A stretch of 64,000 bases of DNA from Peromyscus leucopus (GCF_004664715.2 NC_051063.1:71782518-71846517); one strand, 5' to 3'; positions 1-12,054 are shown, counted from the first letter of the stretch. Program-made: numbers and translations. The notes: a model not told the origin generated them from the sequence alone.

Positions 1-365
1 CTCACACTCCCTTCAAGGGACTGTGCCGGCTCATGCGTGTAAAGGGCAGAAAGCCTCTTCCAGCAGATCCCAGGAGCCTCTTCCAGCTACAGCTCCTCTG
101 GGAGCCGCCATGTTGTAGAATAAAGTCCGCATTCAGCATGGCTTTCAGAGCTGGGGTCTTTCCAGCTCTTTGTCCTCTTTCTTGCCTTCCGTGTACCCTG
201 TGCATGGCTGCCAATGTGCATTCTGACTGCTTCATTAAAACCATTTTAAAGGCCACACAGTCTTCTGTCACACAGCTGTACTGTAGTTTATTTAACTAGT
301 CCCTTGTGAGTGGGCAGCCAGGGTGTTCCTGCTCTGGGCCCCTGTGCAGAGGAGTCTTGAAGACT

Positions 366-391
366 CCCCCCCCCACCCCCCACCCCCACAC
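366..391. repeat. C-rich low-complexity run
   Basis: Nearly uninterrupted cytosines broken by single A residues (accccccacccccac style). The minus strand has four or more G-runs, so a quadruplex is possible on that strand. Confidence 0.8.
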
Positions 392-558
392 TGCCCTTCC
401 CTCTGCTCTCAGCATGTATATAGTGCTGCCTCTTTTCGAGGTCAGGGGTGGTGCCATCCTTCTTCCTTCTCCAGACCTTCCCGGGTACACAGGGTGCTTG
501 TAGTACTCCACCCCTAGTGCCGCCTCTGCCAGCTCTGGTCCTCTGTAGGGGCTACAGC

Positions 559-581
559 GGGGGGGGGGCGGGGGGGGGTGG
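559..581 (+). repeat. G-rich low-complexity run
   Basis: Two runs of nine to ten G separated by one C, followed by TGG. It is a low-complexity tract with G-quadruplex potential on the plus strand. Confidence 0.8.
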
Positions 582-1539
582 AGCTGGAAAGAGCTCAGTC
601 CACTTTGCAGCTCTGTGCAGAGCTGTGGCTAGATGGGCTGCCCTGTCTCCATGGCAATACATTTCCATAGCATTGCTCTTACTAGTCTCCCAGCTTCACC
701 AGAGGGATGGACTATAATACAGCCAGGCCCCCGCTGATGGGATTTAAACAAACTAGAGAGGATGACTGCCTGGATGTCCATCGCTGGAAAGAGAGTTGGG
801 AACCCCAGGCTCCCCCCATGAAACTAGCAGTAGTATCTGCCACCTGTGATTTCTCAGATGAACCAGGCACTAAGCAAAGGGCTTGTTGGGCTTTGCTTTT
901 CTAGGATACAGTAAAAAGAGGAAAACTGAGCCCCATAGAGAAATAATGTATTCCAAGAGTGGGGATTTCAGCCTAGATGTGCTGGACTCAGGATCTGAGT
1001 TTGTGACCACTGAGCCTACCAGTCACCTCAGAGACGGAAGCACGGAGTTTACCCCTCAGGCCTCGTGCCAGTGGCTGCCTGCCCTAGAATGAATTGAGGC
1101 TCACACCCAGAAAGGTGATGGCTGCCATCAGGCCCCCCCTGCTTAGGCAGCACAAAGGGCCCCTTTGAAGGGTGAGTCCAGCCAGGGGCACCCCTCCTGG
1201 CCTGCTCCTGATCCAAGCATGCAGGGGGCCAGCGGGCACTCCTGGCCCTGCTGCTGAGCCAGAACTAGGCGGAATGGTTGCCATTCCTTCCCTAAACACA
1301 TCACACTTGGTTAGGGCACACGGTTTGTAGACTGATGTGGTTTTGAAGTGTGAAGCAGGTCTCCCAGCGCCACTGGCGACTCTTGACCCCCCTGGGCCTC
1401 CTTTCCTGAACAGTCAAGCTTTACAAATGCGTTGACCCCCCTCTCCCCATCCCTGATTTTGCACTTTGGACGAACCTTGTTTTCGAAGAAGGTAGAAGGT
1501 CGTTTCCCTGTGCTCACCAGCTGGCAGATTCAATAGCAC

Positions 1540-1790
1540 CCACTGTAAAGTCGGATCGAAGTAAACAGGAAAATGTGATTTACAAGCTGGAGGAGAAGTA
1601 AATACCAGGGTGCAATTAATTTTTACACAGCGACCTCTAAAACATTTTCCTGCACGGAGCAGTTTGTTTTTAATTACAGACTAGGAACTGCCTTTCTATT
1701 TATTTATTGCTATTATTGCCATTATTTCTTAGGTTTTGAATGGTGACCTTCAGATCCTCATGTCTCGGTAATTTTCTTTGAAGGTTTAAC
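1540..1790. promoter_or_regulatory. AT-rich unique block, candidate conserved non-coding element
   Basis: Repeat-free AT-rich sequence with caattaattttta, tttttaattacaga and tatttatttatt cores, which suit homeodomain or forkhead binding. Conservation cannot be tested here. Confidence 0.25.
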
Positions 1791-2379
1791 CACAGACAGG
1801 TTGGGATGGGGAACTAGGATCAGAGAAATCCCCTTGTAAGGAACTGCTTTTCTTACCTGCACTGAAGCCTGTGCAGTGTCCGCCTTTGCCTGATGGGACA
1901 CGGTGCACAGGGAGGTGGCAGTACCAAGGTGGTCCGGGCACTAGCTCATAGGTCCTTTGGTTTAGTTCACTGCGGGGAAAGGGACAAAGCTACAAAGGCC
2001 TCTAGTGTTGTGACTATGTGGGAACGCGGCACTGCTAAGCATGGGGTGTATGTCTCTAAGCAGACCCTCCTGATTTGTCAGTAGCATTTGTTCATGACTA
2101 GGTGGAGAGGTGAGCCAGTGCCCAGCTCTGGATCCCCTGCCCCCTTTGCTGTTGGATGTGAGGATGAGGAGTATGAGCCTCAGCCCGTCTAAACTTGTCC
2201 TAGTGTGAGCTCAGTGTGCCTGCAAAGCCAGCCCAGTCAGTGGTAAGATGCCACATCACCAGGACCCACATACTGCTAACCCCTCAGAACCTGCGGTCTT
2301 GAAGATGACTGAGAGCTGGATCCAAATGTTTTGCTCTTTCTAGTAGAGCATTGGCTATTGGATATCCTGAGGCTAGCTG

Positions 2380-2381
<2 letters not shown>

Positions 2382-2434
<53 letters not shown>
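2382..2434 (+). repeat. (GT)n microsatellite
   Basis: About 26 uninterrupted GT units followed by a short GA run. It lies 175 bases upstream of the predicted acceptor of exon A. Confidence 0.98.
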
Positions 2435-2441
<7 letters not shown>

Positions 2442-2664
2442 TCTAAGAAAGTCATTCTGGGCCTTGGTAGCCTCCCAGAGTGCACATACCTTAGTAAGGG
2501 TAGGCTTCCTTCCCCATAGGGTCCCCGGCACCACTGGGGCTGAGCTACACTGTTGGCATCCCGGCTTTCCTAGAATTGAACCCCTTTGTTTGTCTTTTGT
2601 CTTCCCAGGTTGTTGACTACTTTTGACCATTCCAAGAGGGCCTTGTCCCCAGACTGAGCAACTG

Positions 2665-2685
2665 ATGGGGAGCTGTTTCTGGTGA
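2665..2685 (+). other. upstream ORF 1 in FAM53B leader
   Basis: ATG at 2665 followed by six codons, with the stop TGA at 2683-2685. It lies in the leader of the exon carrying the main start, so it could dampen translation if the exon starts at 2609. There is no evidence that it is translated. Confidence 0.4.
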
Positions 2686-2699
2686 CATCACTCCCCAGG

Positions 2700-2720
2700 A
2701 TGCCCAGGTATCACTACTAA
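2700..2720 (+). other. upstream ORF 2 in FAM53B leader
   Basis: ATG at 2700, six sense codons (M P R Y H Y), stop TAA at 2718-2720. It precedes the main ATG by 90 bases. It is a candidate translational regulator only if the leader is as predicted. Confidence 0.4.
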
Positions 2721-2740
2721 TCAAGTGTGCCCACCTGAAG

Positions 2741-2779
2741 ATGGCCTGTGCCCACCCTGGGATGCAGCCCAGTGCCTGA
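2741..2779 (+). other. upstream ORF 3 in FAM53B leader
   Basis: ATG at 2741 in a fair context (aagATGG), 12 sense codons with an internal ATG at 2762, stop TGA at 2777-2779. It ends 10 bases before the main start, a spacing that would favour poor re-initiation. Confidence 0.4.
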
Positions 2780-2789
2780 GGTCCTTACC

Positions 2790-2867
2790 ATGGTGATGAT
2801 CCTAAGGAGAAGCCTCATCATCCAGGGAGCTGACTCCATAGCACACAGGACCTTCGTCCCTGAGCTG
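2790..2867 (+). CDS. Fam53b: FAM53B coding exon A (start codon, residues 1-26)
   Basis: This exon encodes the N-terminus of FAM53B, a nuclear protein of the FAM53 family (zebrafish simplet). The family is known for promoting Wnt signalling by favouring nuclear beta-catenin. The start ATG sits in a good Kozak context (taccATGG). The translation opens MVMILRRSL and continues with GADSIAHRTF, which aligns with the human N-terminus (GADSIACGTF). The exon ends ...GAG CTG at 2867, followed by the donor GTGAGG, in phase 0. The next exon supplies HTPKKM directly, as in human. The first residues are more diverged than the rest of the protein. The start was chosen because it matches the known protein start and the open frame upstream lacks a better ATG. 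Confidence 0.9.
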
Positions 2868-3310
2868 GTGAGGACCCTCAAGGGCTACATTTCTTTCTCT
2901 TTCCCTGTGGCCTGGTGTGCAGGGAGGGTTTGTGGTGTGGCTGTGGCTGTGGTGGCACCCGGCCTTAACAACTTGGAAGTAAGCAGAGCTCTGTGAGAGC
3001 TTCTAGGCTGGGGCTGTGTGGCAAAGGAGCTGTGTGACGACATCCTCAGAGGGAGGAAGCAGCTGGGCCCAGGTTAGAGCTGTGCCGCGAGGGGAGGCGG
3101 ATCATGCCAGCTCTTCAGCTGAGCCCAATATTTCTTTCATCCCTGCCTGGCCTCCAGGATGAGGGATGCCAGAGTCGGGGCTGAGATAAGGTTGTCCCCA
3201 AAAGGGCAGTGCAGGGTGAGAGCCCCTGCCTGAGGCTCAAGAATGGTAGATGAAGAAGAAAGAACAACTTGGCAGCAAGGTGGCGGGCTGTGGTGAGAGC
3301 CACTGCGGCT

Positions 3311-3472
3311 GCCCTCTGACCAAACGGTGGTGGGCTTCTGTCTTGTCACCCACCCTCCTGGGGTCACCCAGGTCTTTGCCCTCTGACCAAACGGTGGTGG
3401 GCTTCTGTCTTGTCACCCACCCTCCTGGAGTCACCCAGGTCTTTGCCCTCTGACCAAACGGTGGTGGGCTTC
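3311..3472 (+). repeat. 67-bp minisatellite, 2.4 copies
   Basis: The unit begins gccctctgaccaaacggtgg and recurs at 3311, 3378 and 3445, an exact 67-base period. The first two copies differ by about one base (ctggggtc versus ctggagtc) and the third is partial. The overlapping long minus-strand ORF is a repeat artefact. Confidence 0.97.
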
Positions 3473-6072
3473 CTTTTCCTTGTCTCATGCTGGCAAATAC
3501 CACATTGTGAGTCGTGTGTGGGCTGAAGCCCCTCGCCCCGGTGAGTTTGGGAAACGCCTGGGACCCACATCTGACCCACGGGCCTTCACAAGTGCCTGTC
3601 CCGTGGACGGTCATAGGCCGACAGAGTTGAGGAAGCAGCATGACTTGGAGCTGCGCCTTGCCCTGCTTGTCCAGAGTAGTTCCCAGTCTAGAGGGAGGCT
3701 CTACCAGACACACAGCATGCGGTGACCCTTCAAGAGCCACTGATGCCAACTCATAGCTGACACCCTGTTGAGGTTCAGGTGTGCTGAGGTGTTGGGCTGG
3801 GCTGTAAATATATCAGGGTGAGCCTCACAGAACTGGGGTGCTGGGTGTGGCCTCGAAGGCTGAATAGAAGGGGCTTCAAAAGCACTGGACCCAATCTTAT
3901 TTTCCAAACATGTAGTTGAGAGCGGAGACCTGCGGCCGGGCACTGACTGCCTCGGTGGCTTGCGCACTTACTCACCTCATTTCCATCCACTGGCCCCGCC
4001 TCTTGTCCTATGTTTAGCCTCCCTCAGACTGGTATTGGGGCACCTGTCTCTGAGGCTATTCCCTGTGCCCCAGCACTGCAGACACAGGGCAGAGAGACAC
4101 GGCTGAGGTCCATGGTTGATGGATACCTGGGTCGTTAGAGCAGGAGTGGAGCTACTTGAGATATCACACCCTCCTTCCAATTCGCAGATGATGTGTATCT
4201 CCAATTTGATCACTTCTCACCGTTAACCCCCACCGTCAGCCACCCCCATCCTATCTGCTGGCCTCTCTCGTGTAGATTCTTGGGGTAACTGGGCCTCTGC
4301 TTCTGGCTCTTAAGACCTCTTCTCTCCCCAGCAGCCATGTGGAGTACCAGTATAGTCTGTCCGTGTGCTCAGAACCATCCCCTCGCTTCTGCCTCACGAA
4401 TACTGTAACATTCTGCTTACTCCACTCAGGCAAAACTACCCTCCTGGCACAGAGATGCCAACCGTGGCCTGCCTCAGGACCTTTGGACTTCTTCAGTCGC
4501 CTAGAACTCTTCTCTTAACACAATTCTCTCCTCCTTTCTGTGGCCGCTCAGCCTAAAATTCAATCCTGCCTGCCCCCATACTCCCCCCCCCCATTTTGTC
4601 CCTTTTTGGCTCTTAGCATTTTTTAACAGGTTATCTGTGGGTCTTGTGTATTGAGTGACCGACTCCTCGTGCTGAGGCCAGGCATTTCATGGCACCAGGG
4701 CCTGTTGTATACACAGCAGGTGTTCAGTTAGAGTGAGTGAGTGCACAGGTTCCCATTGGCCGGCTTCTGACCTTGTTGTTTTGGTCCCTGTGTTTCATTT
4801 GTAGCTGATGGGTCATACATATACGTCATGCTTGTCTTATCTTTTTTGTTAGTTAACTAAAAAAAAAAAGAAGAAGAAGGGGAAGGATCTGCGGATGGTG
4901 CCTCGAGTGGCCTTGGGCTGAGGGATTGCTCAGAGCTCTCTAGGGTTCAGCTGCCTCTGTGCTTGTCAAAGTAGGACTGGCTGGGGCTAGCCCCAGAGTT
5001 GGTTCCCAGCACCAGGGCCACAAGGTCGTGGAAGCAGCCCTTCCTAGCGCAGACTGAGGAACATGGTCTTGTGCCTTCCCTGGGGGAGGAGCTGTCTTCC
5101 TAGGACAGAAGGACCGGCGTACTCATCCCTCCCTCAGGGCTCACTCTCTGCTCTCTAGCTCTGAGGCCCACCCAGGCTTTGTCTTCCAACCTCTGTTCCC
5201 CTTCTAGAGAGCAGCTTTCTTCCTCCTGCTCTTTGCTGTTGGCCTGTCTAGGCCCAGAACCATCTGTCTTCTCCCCTCTGCTCCAGATGGCAGGTCAGTG
5301 GTAAGGGGTGTCCTCTTTGGAGAGAGCTCTTCTTGTCTGTGAGTTTGTTGACATCTCACACACTGACTGTTGGTTACTTTCTGGGCCTGTTTCAACACAG
5401 GTGTTGGCCATAGCAGGTGTGGAGAGTACCATGGGAGATGTTCAGGCAAGGGCAAAGGTGTATCTGTCTCTGTCCCCTAGATAGACGAGAACTGTGGCTC
5501 AGAGAGAATTAAGTATGGGAGTGCGTGGTCTGGCCAGTACCCTTCTGCACTGCCAAGTCTGAAGGTCATGGCCACCTCAAGGAGAAAAGTTCTGTAAGTA
5601 CCTGAAGATCCAAATAGTGTCAATCTGGTGATGACCTCCCTGAGACAGAGTCTGAGGTCAACCAATCCCCTCTGTGAGCAACAGAGGAAGTTGTTGGGGT
5701 CCTGCTTCACATGCAACACTGGTAACATCATCTTCACACAAACTGCCACCAGTTAACACAGAAAAGGTATGAAACAGTTTCTCTTTTGTTTTCTAATTAG
5801 ACCAAGAAGATAACAAAAGTGGAGGCTAAGATTTCAAAAGGAATCAGGAGCCTTCGAGGTGGCAGGAGCAGCTTTCTGAGGCGTGCTATGTGGCCCTTGG
5901 GTTCTTCCTAGTCACCAGAGGGAAGGCCTGAGACATGTAGCTAGAAGGTTCCTTAGGCTCTGGGACCCTGGAGCTCTCCCAGCCACTGTCCTGAGTCCTG
6001 GTGAGGAACAGGAGGAGCTGTGTGTGGTGATCCCTGCCCTTTCACAGTCACCCTCTCCTTCCCTTTGAAAGA

Positions 6073-6210
6073 ACTGGTGGCACATACCTGTGACTGCAGT
6101 GCTTGGGAGGTGGAAGCAGGAGGATCAGAAGTTCAAGACCAGCTTTTGCTACATAGCTAGTTAGAGGCCAGCCTGAGCAACATGAGAAGCTGTCTCAAAA
6201 CAGCAAAACC
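6073..6210 (+). mobile_element. old B1 (Alu-like) SINE
   Basis: 7SL-derived SINE with recognisable B1 order: ggtggcacatacctg, then gcttgggaggtggaagcagg, then gaggccagcctgagcaac, then ctgtctcaaaa. It is diverged, so not a recent insertion. Confidence 0.75.
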
Positions 6211-7999
6211 CTAATTCTGGTGACAAATTCTGGTGACTGTCCCTACTCCCAAGGAAGGTGCAGGAAAAAGAACAAGAGCTGACAGGCGTTTAGCACGTTC
6301 CTTCTGGGCTCAGGAACCCACTTCCCTGGGAGTGCTAGGCATGGGGATTGGCTGTGCTCACAGCCCTGGCTTGCCTTGTGTAGTAGGTAGCCATGACCAT
6401 TCCTGGTCCTCTTTCTTTAGTCTTCTGGGTTGCTTTCCTCTGCACAGAGGGCTTTTCCTTCTCATGTTCTAACATTAGCCACTGTCGCTGGAAAGCAGCC
6501 CAGATGTTTGACCCTGGGGCACCGAACTCCCCCAGCTCCTGTCCATTTGCCTTCATGCAGGCCAAGAGCCTGTTCCTGTTTCCAAAGCAACCACCTTGTT
6601 TGGCCGGGCCAACTTTCTCTTCCAGCCTTCTCTAAATCCTGGAGACCAGAGGAGACAGGCAAGTGGCTGCCCCGGGCAGAGAACAGTATATAACTATAGA
6701 CTGCTTGCTTGTCCCCAAAGCATGCATAGTCAGTAGGTGAAGAGGCACTGGCTTCTGCACCCCACATTAGAGCGCCGGCGCTAAGGCATTTGCCCAGTCT
6801 GAAGTTGGTAGCCACATTAAGCCTTGTCCAGCTATCTAGGCATAGGGAATTCTCATATTCCTTGTCAGGCCAACCTGGCATCATGGCCTCAACAACTCCA
6901 ACCAGAGTCTCTGGCTGGCCACAGACTAGCCGAAACCCGGTGTGCTTCACCCTGGGTAGACATATGCACCCTAGAGGCCCCTGTGCCCGTCTCAGCCTTG
7001 AAGTCAGGGCTGCACCGGCATCTTTGCATGCTTCCCTCCACTGCACTGTCCCTTCTCAGCTTCTCTTCATCTTGTTTGGCCTGGATTCCTCTCCGCTTCC
7101 TGCTGTCTTGGTCTTACTGAGTTCTGTTGGAGAGGGAGGCATGATACTGTGCCTGTTCTTAGTATGTGGTATGAGCATCTCCCCTTCACACTGTGGCTCC
7201 CTGTGTATGGTGTCAGCAAGAGGAAAAAGTGGCGCAGTTATTATAAGGCAGTAACCTCTGAAGAGAGTTGTGAAAGCCACGGGTAAGGCCTGGCATTTTC
7301 CGTGTTTGCCAGCTTCTCCTTTGGAGCCCTAATTGGGTCTTTATTGAAGCCAGGGCCTTCTTTAGTCAGACAGATGTCCCTGAAGCCTCAATTTGATTTC
7401 CAGCTTTTGTCTTTCCTACCAGGACCTGTTTCCAAAGACTCCTCTTGTGACGTGAATCGTCTCACTGAGACAGCCCTGGTGGGTTCAGGCACAAAGAGCG
7501 AGGCGTGCAAAGAGGAAACATGTTCTCGGCTTCCTTCCCTGTAGACCTCAGCCTGCAGTTGAGCTCACTCTTTTGCAGATTCCGGAAGTCTTGGGGGGGG
7601 GGCTCACAGCAGAGTCCCTTTGGGGCTGCTGGACCTTGGCATGGCACAGCATTCGCTTATCCCTTCTTCCTGCTCTTCCAGATAGAGGATCTGAAGAGTA
7701 AGAAGCCTGGCTGCAGGAGTGGCATGAGTAGTGGGAATTTGATTGTGTTCTTGGTAGACTGGAAATAAGAAGGCTTGTATCATCTTGGAGCCAGAAACTC
7801 CTGGGTGTCGTTTTGCCCATGTGAAGTCCCCAGGTGAACCTGCCAGGGATCAGGGTGTGCTTGGTCCTTCGACCCTGGGAGGCTAAGGATGAGATGTTCT
7901 GGTGCTTATGAAGTTCTGCTTCGCTTCAGAACTAGGGCTCAGAAAGCAAGCCAGGGCCCTAGTCCTAGCTTGAGATCCAGTGTGAAGCTAATCAAGGTC

Positions 8000-8002
<3 letters not shown>

Positions 8003-8038
<36 letters not shown>

Positions 8039-8233
8039 ATGTGTGTGGATGTTTTGCCCACATATATATGTGTGCATCATGTATATGCCTAGTGCTCATG
8101 GAGGCCCGAAGTGAGTGTGAGATTCCTTGGGACTAGAGTTACAGATGGTTGTAAGCCAATTAGGTGCTAGAATTGAACCCTGGTCCTCTGGAAAGTAGCC
8201 AGTGATCTCAACTGCTGAGCCATCTCTAGCCCT
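8003..8233 (-). mobile_element. B2/B3-type SINE, reverse orientation, with poly-T head
   Basis: A 28-base T run (the A-tail read in reverse) leads into B3-like text and ends with the reverse complement of the tRNA-related head (gaattgaaccctggtcctct ... ctgctgagccatctctagccc). The internal RNA polymerase III promoter would read leftwards. Confidence 0.85.
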
Positions 8234-10413
8234 AGGGATCTTAATTCAACAGCGTCATCTACAATCTGCTGAAACAAAATTGAATACTGCTGGAATAAAG
8301 ATGGAAAACTCACAGGCTGTCGAAGATTGTGTGGATCAGGCCCAGAAAGACAGGGTGAGACAGGGTTTAGAAGCAGGTGCTCAGGGCCAACTCAGTGGAA
8401 TGAACAGAACTTGAGCTCTCCCCTCCTGACAAGGTACAGGTGGCTGTCTGTACTCTGCTTCCTGCTTCTGCATGTGAAGCCCCAGGCCCTCCCTGTGACA
8501 CTCGTAATGCACACTCACCATGCCAGCCTTCCTGTTCCCTCAGCTGTCCGTGCTCTCTGTCTTGGTATAGCTTCAGTGGGCTCCTAGCCCATCTGGTTGA
8601 CACTGGGCATGGGTGCTCTGGGTAGAGCTGACTAGGGCCTACCCGAGTGGATGTTGTCCTTGAGCCTGGGTACCTCATGAGCACTGAGACCTTGTTTCCC
8701 TCGGCTGGCAAGGCACCCCAGCAGGAGGCAATCCGGGAGAGTAAGGGGCCTGCTTGGGTTCTGTAGGCTTCTCCACTTGGTTGTGTGTGTGGGTGGAGCC
8801 CTGATAGCAGGCTCTCCTGTGTGTCACCTGTTCCCTATTGGGTGACTTTGGTGTGGCTTCCAGCTGCACATCCTGCAGCACTGGCCATGTTAGCTGAGAT
8901 GGAGGCAGGTACAGCTCTTTTTTTTTAACTCTTTCTAGATATTTCAGTGGGTGGCTCTAAGACAGTTACATACCAGAGGGTGACCTGGCCTGGTAATGTT
9001 CAAGACTGTTTTAAGCCAAGAAAAGGCCTGGAAAAGGGTTGTCAATCATCAATAACCCTCCTGTCTATCAACACCAGCTCAGATGTTCCTCTGGAAACTA
9101 GCTCTGATCTCTACCCACCTCACACATGCCCTGCACTCCACCCCCAAGTCCCATCTCTCTGTAATGGAGGGAGTTGTCTGTGTGACTGTCCTCTTGGAGG
9201 TTTGAGCCCTTCTTGTCTTCTGTGTCCTCAGGCTGGGAAGGACCATCCTGCCCTTTAAACCTCCCTGGGGTAAATGCACCAAGAGCAGAGGTCCCCAAAT
9301 TGAGCACCGGGGCTGGGGTGAGGAAGCTGGTGCCAGGCGCCAGCCACTTTATCTGGGTGGGCCAGGTGTTGCCAGTCAGCCCCACCCTCCTCCTGGGACT
9401 TGATGAGCCAGAGCCTAAGCTCCCACCCATTTCTCACCCTAGAAACCCTGCCTCTTTCTGTCATGTGGTAGGGGCCTGGAGCTCCTCTCAGAAGCTAGAA
9501 GCCTGTGTAATAGGCCGAGAACTTCATTTCCCATTGCACGATCAACCCCTAGCACAGCCTGACTACAGATAACTGTCAGTTCCTGTAGACTTGAGTATAC
9601 TTGTAACTGAATGAGTGAGGGAGCCAGTCTCTGGAATGCATGAGGCAGACCTTCTTCTCGGGGTCCTGACTGAGATGTCTGCTCCTCACTGGCCTGCCTT
9701 CTGAATAGGCCACTTGACTTGGATGCCGGACAGCACAAGAACCCCCAGAATATCCTGTGCTCCACTTGCTAGTAGCTTTGCGTTCTCAGCTTCTTTATCA
9801 TCTGGTATTCAGCTGAGGTAGGTGTGGATTGTGAGGGAAGGCAGAAAATGTTCACAGTGGAGCGGGGAGTCCAGTGATGTGCAGTGCTCAGAAGTTGAAA
9901 ACCGTAACTCTCGGGTTGAGACCTAATAGAACCAGTGAGTGTTTTGTGCTTAGAGACAATGATTGGCAGCTCCGATGTAGCATTCCCTTCTGGGTAGTGG
10001 AGGATGCTGTCTATCCCCTGGGGAACCATCAGGGAGTAGGACAGGGACCATTGCTCCTCACTCCTAGGAGGCTCACCTCTCCAAATTTCTTTCTAGTTAA
10101 GTTTGGTTCGTCATTGCATCAAAACTCCCCATACCCTCTATGGAGAGAGTCCCTCTTGTCAACAGTCACAGGCATTTTGTGTTAGCCTGCTCTGTCTGTA
10201 ACTTTGGAGCCTTGGGGCAAAGTCCAGGCAAAGTGCAGATCTTGTCTCTTGGGCTACTTTCTTTCCCTTTCCTCAACGTGATGCTGGCAAAGGGCAGATC
10301 CCTCTGTAACTGTGACTTTAGAAAGATCTCAGTGTCGTGAGCTCAGCTGAGAATCATGTGCAAACGTGCTCCTGATGCCGTGAAGACTAAATAGCTTTTC
10401 TGGTTGTTTTCAG

Positions 10414-10468
10414 CACACGCCAAAGAAGATGAGTCAAGGACCTACCCTTCTCTCCTGTGGAATTATGG
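10414..10468 (+). CDS. Fam53b: FAM53B coding exon B (residues 27-44 plus one base)
   Basis: A 55-base exon flanked by a pyrimidine-rich acceptor (gttgttttcag, AG at 10412-10413) and a consensus donor (g|GTGAGT at 10469). It encodes HTPKKMSQGPTLLSCGIM, matching human FAM53B residues 27-44 with one difference (L for F). It leaves one base, G, to complete the glutamate codon with the AA that opens exon C. Exons this short are easily missed by ORF scans. The match in residues, phase and both splice sites makes it secure. Confidence 0.93.
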
Positions 10469-10765
10469 GTGAGTAGCTCCACAGCATGGGCATCCTCTTC
10501 TAGTCCTAGCCAGGTGAGACTTGGGAGTAGTCCTGGAGAGACTCTCTTCTGTCTGTAACTATTTCGGTCCCCAGTGCTAGAGTGGACCAACAGGGTGCTG
10601 GGCATGAGCGTGAGGGGCACTGGTGTATGGTTTATTGGCACCATTTCTGACTCCAGCATTGAGTTCTGGCTGATCATTAAGTAATTCATGGTGATTTTGT
10701 TTTTCTATTCAGAAATTATACCATAAGATAGGAAGTAAAAATTCATTGAATTCTGGTTCTTAGTG

Positions 10766-10770
<5 letters not shown>

Positions 10771-10816
<46 letters not shown>
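10771..10816 (+). repeat. (GT)n microsatellite
   Basis: About 23 GT units ending in atgt. The surrounding sequence to about 10960 faintly resembles an old LINE 3' end, but I do not classify it. Confidence 0.97.
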
Positions 10817-10820
<4 letters not shown>

Positions 10821-11517
10821 TTGCTTGCATATTTCACATAGACAAGTCCACCATGAACATATAATTTTATAGACTGTGTTTGGTTTTACACTCAGCAATG
10901 ACCTGCATCTTAATGCTGTATAGTACTGCACTGAGTGGGTGTGTTAAAATGTCCTGGGGGATGTGATTCTTACGTCATGGGGCAAAGGAGCTGTTGCATT
11001 TTCAGTTGTAATGCCCAGAGGTTCTCAGTCTGAGTTTTTTGTCTTTTGTTTTATTTCTTTATTTCTTAGGATAGTCCCAGAAGGGAACTAGAGAGAACAG
11101 AGGTCAGGAACCTTTTGAAGACTCTTGGTTTATATGGCAATAGCCTGTCCAGTAAGCTGCTTGGTCTTGTGTTTCTGTGCACATATGATGCTGTTTCTTG
11201 TAAAGGGAAGAAAGGATGGTTATATTGGTTACATGCACTTCCTGGCACTCTGCAGATGGATTCTGTGCCACCTATGTTGAATTGGAGACCAGACCTCAGT
11301 GATGGAATAGCCATAGCGGGGTTTCCGACTCAGTACCTTACAGGGCCGTGTGAGGTTATCATCACCCTCCTTTCTCTGTGTCCAGTGGTTTATTTTTCTG
11401 ATTTCAAAGCACCTCCCATAGATAAGACTGTGAGTACACAGGGGACCTGGGTCCGTCTTGTTAAACACTGCCACACATATTGTTTGCAGCTTCAGAGCCA
11501 GGCAGGTACTTGTTCAT

Positions 11518-11590
11518 ACTAGGGGAAACTGAGGCCCGGTGACTCTCTGAAAGATCTCTTAGGAAATAGAATTAGACCAGGTGGCAGAGA
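11518..11590 (-). mobile_element. MIR-like ancient SINE fragment
   Basis: Text of the type 'gggaaactgaggcccggtga' followed by a ctgaaag/agatctctt segment fits a reverse MIR core. It is diverged and only suggestive. Confidence 0.4.
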
Positions 11591-12054
11591 AGGACAGTTA
11601 TTTTCTCTTTAACATATGCTATAGTGCAGGGAAAGCTGGCTGTCTTTTTTGATACTGCTGCCTAGAGGACATTGAACCGGGGAAGTCACCTGGCTAACAC
11701 GTTTCTATAGCCTATCCTCATATGACTGTATACTTCTTTGGTGTTAAAGGCTTTCATCTTCCCCCATCACCACCACCAATACCATTCGATGGTACAGAAG
11801 CCTGCGGTGCTTCCTGCCTCCTGAAACAGGTTCACAACTGAGCTGCCTTGCCTTGTCGTGGAGGGTGTCATGCACGGCCAACCTTCACCCCAGACTTATC
11901 TCCAACAGAGGCAGACCTGGAACCTGTGTCAGGAGGATGGCAGGCCTCCATGGCAAGGCTGTTCTGTTAGGCTTCCCTGGCCCTCCGCTGTGGGTCTCTC
12001 TGTAAAGCTGACTCTGATGGGTCTGGCCTGTGGCAAGCCTCGTTAGAGGTGAAC

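Larger units (their letters stand above)
1..2608. other. non-coding sequence upstream of exon A
   Basis: No exon could be supported. ORFs here are short and lack conserved character. The segment holds C-rich and G-rich runs (366-391, 559-581), an AT-rich unique block at 1540-1790 with homeodomain-type TAATTA/AATTAA cores, and a GT microsatellite (2382-2434). It is probably the 3' part of a 5' intron, because the start-codon exon has an upstream splice acceptor. Confidence 0.5.
2609..2789 (+). other. Fam53b: FAM53B 5' UTR part of the start-codon exon
   Basis: A long pyrimidine tract ending in cag (about 2585-2608) makes a strong splice acceptor, so this exon probably begins at 2609 and its first 181 bases are untranslated. 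The segment contains three short upstream ORFs before the main ATG. An alternative acceptor (cag at about 2696-2698) would give a shorter leader. The acceptor choice is inferred from sequence alone. Confidence 0.6.
2868..10413 (+). other. Fam53b: FAM53B intron 1
   Basis: A 7.5-kb intron from donor GTGAGG (2868) to acceptor AG (10412-10413). No further exon is supported. Contents recognised: a 67-bp tandem repeat (3311-3472), an A-rich/GAA tract (4860-4880), an old B1 (6073-6210) and a reverse B3-type SINE (8003-8233). The rest looks like unique, non-coding sequence with scattered short ORFs. Confidence 0.85.

Noticed and set aside
3237..3749. 170-residue minus-strand ORF with internal repeats
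   Set aside because: The repeats are the 67-bp minisatellite. There is no conserved domain and no splice support.
6462..7046. 194-residue minus-strand ORF
   Set aside because: No recognisable domain or splice context. Likely a chance frame in GC-rich intron.
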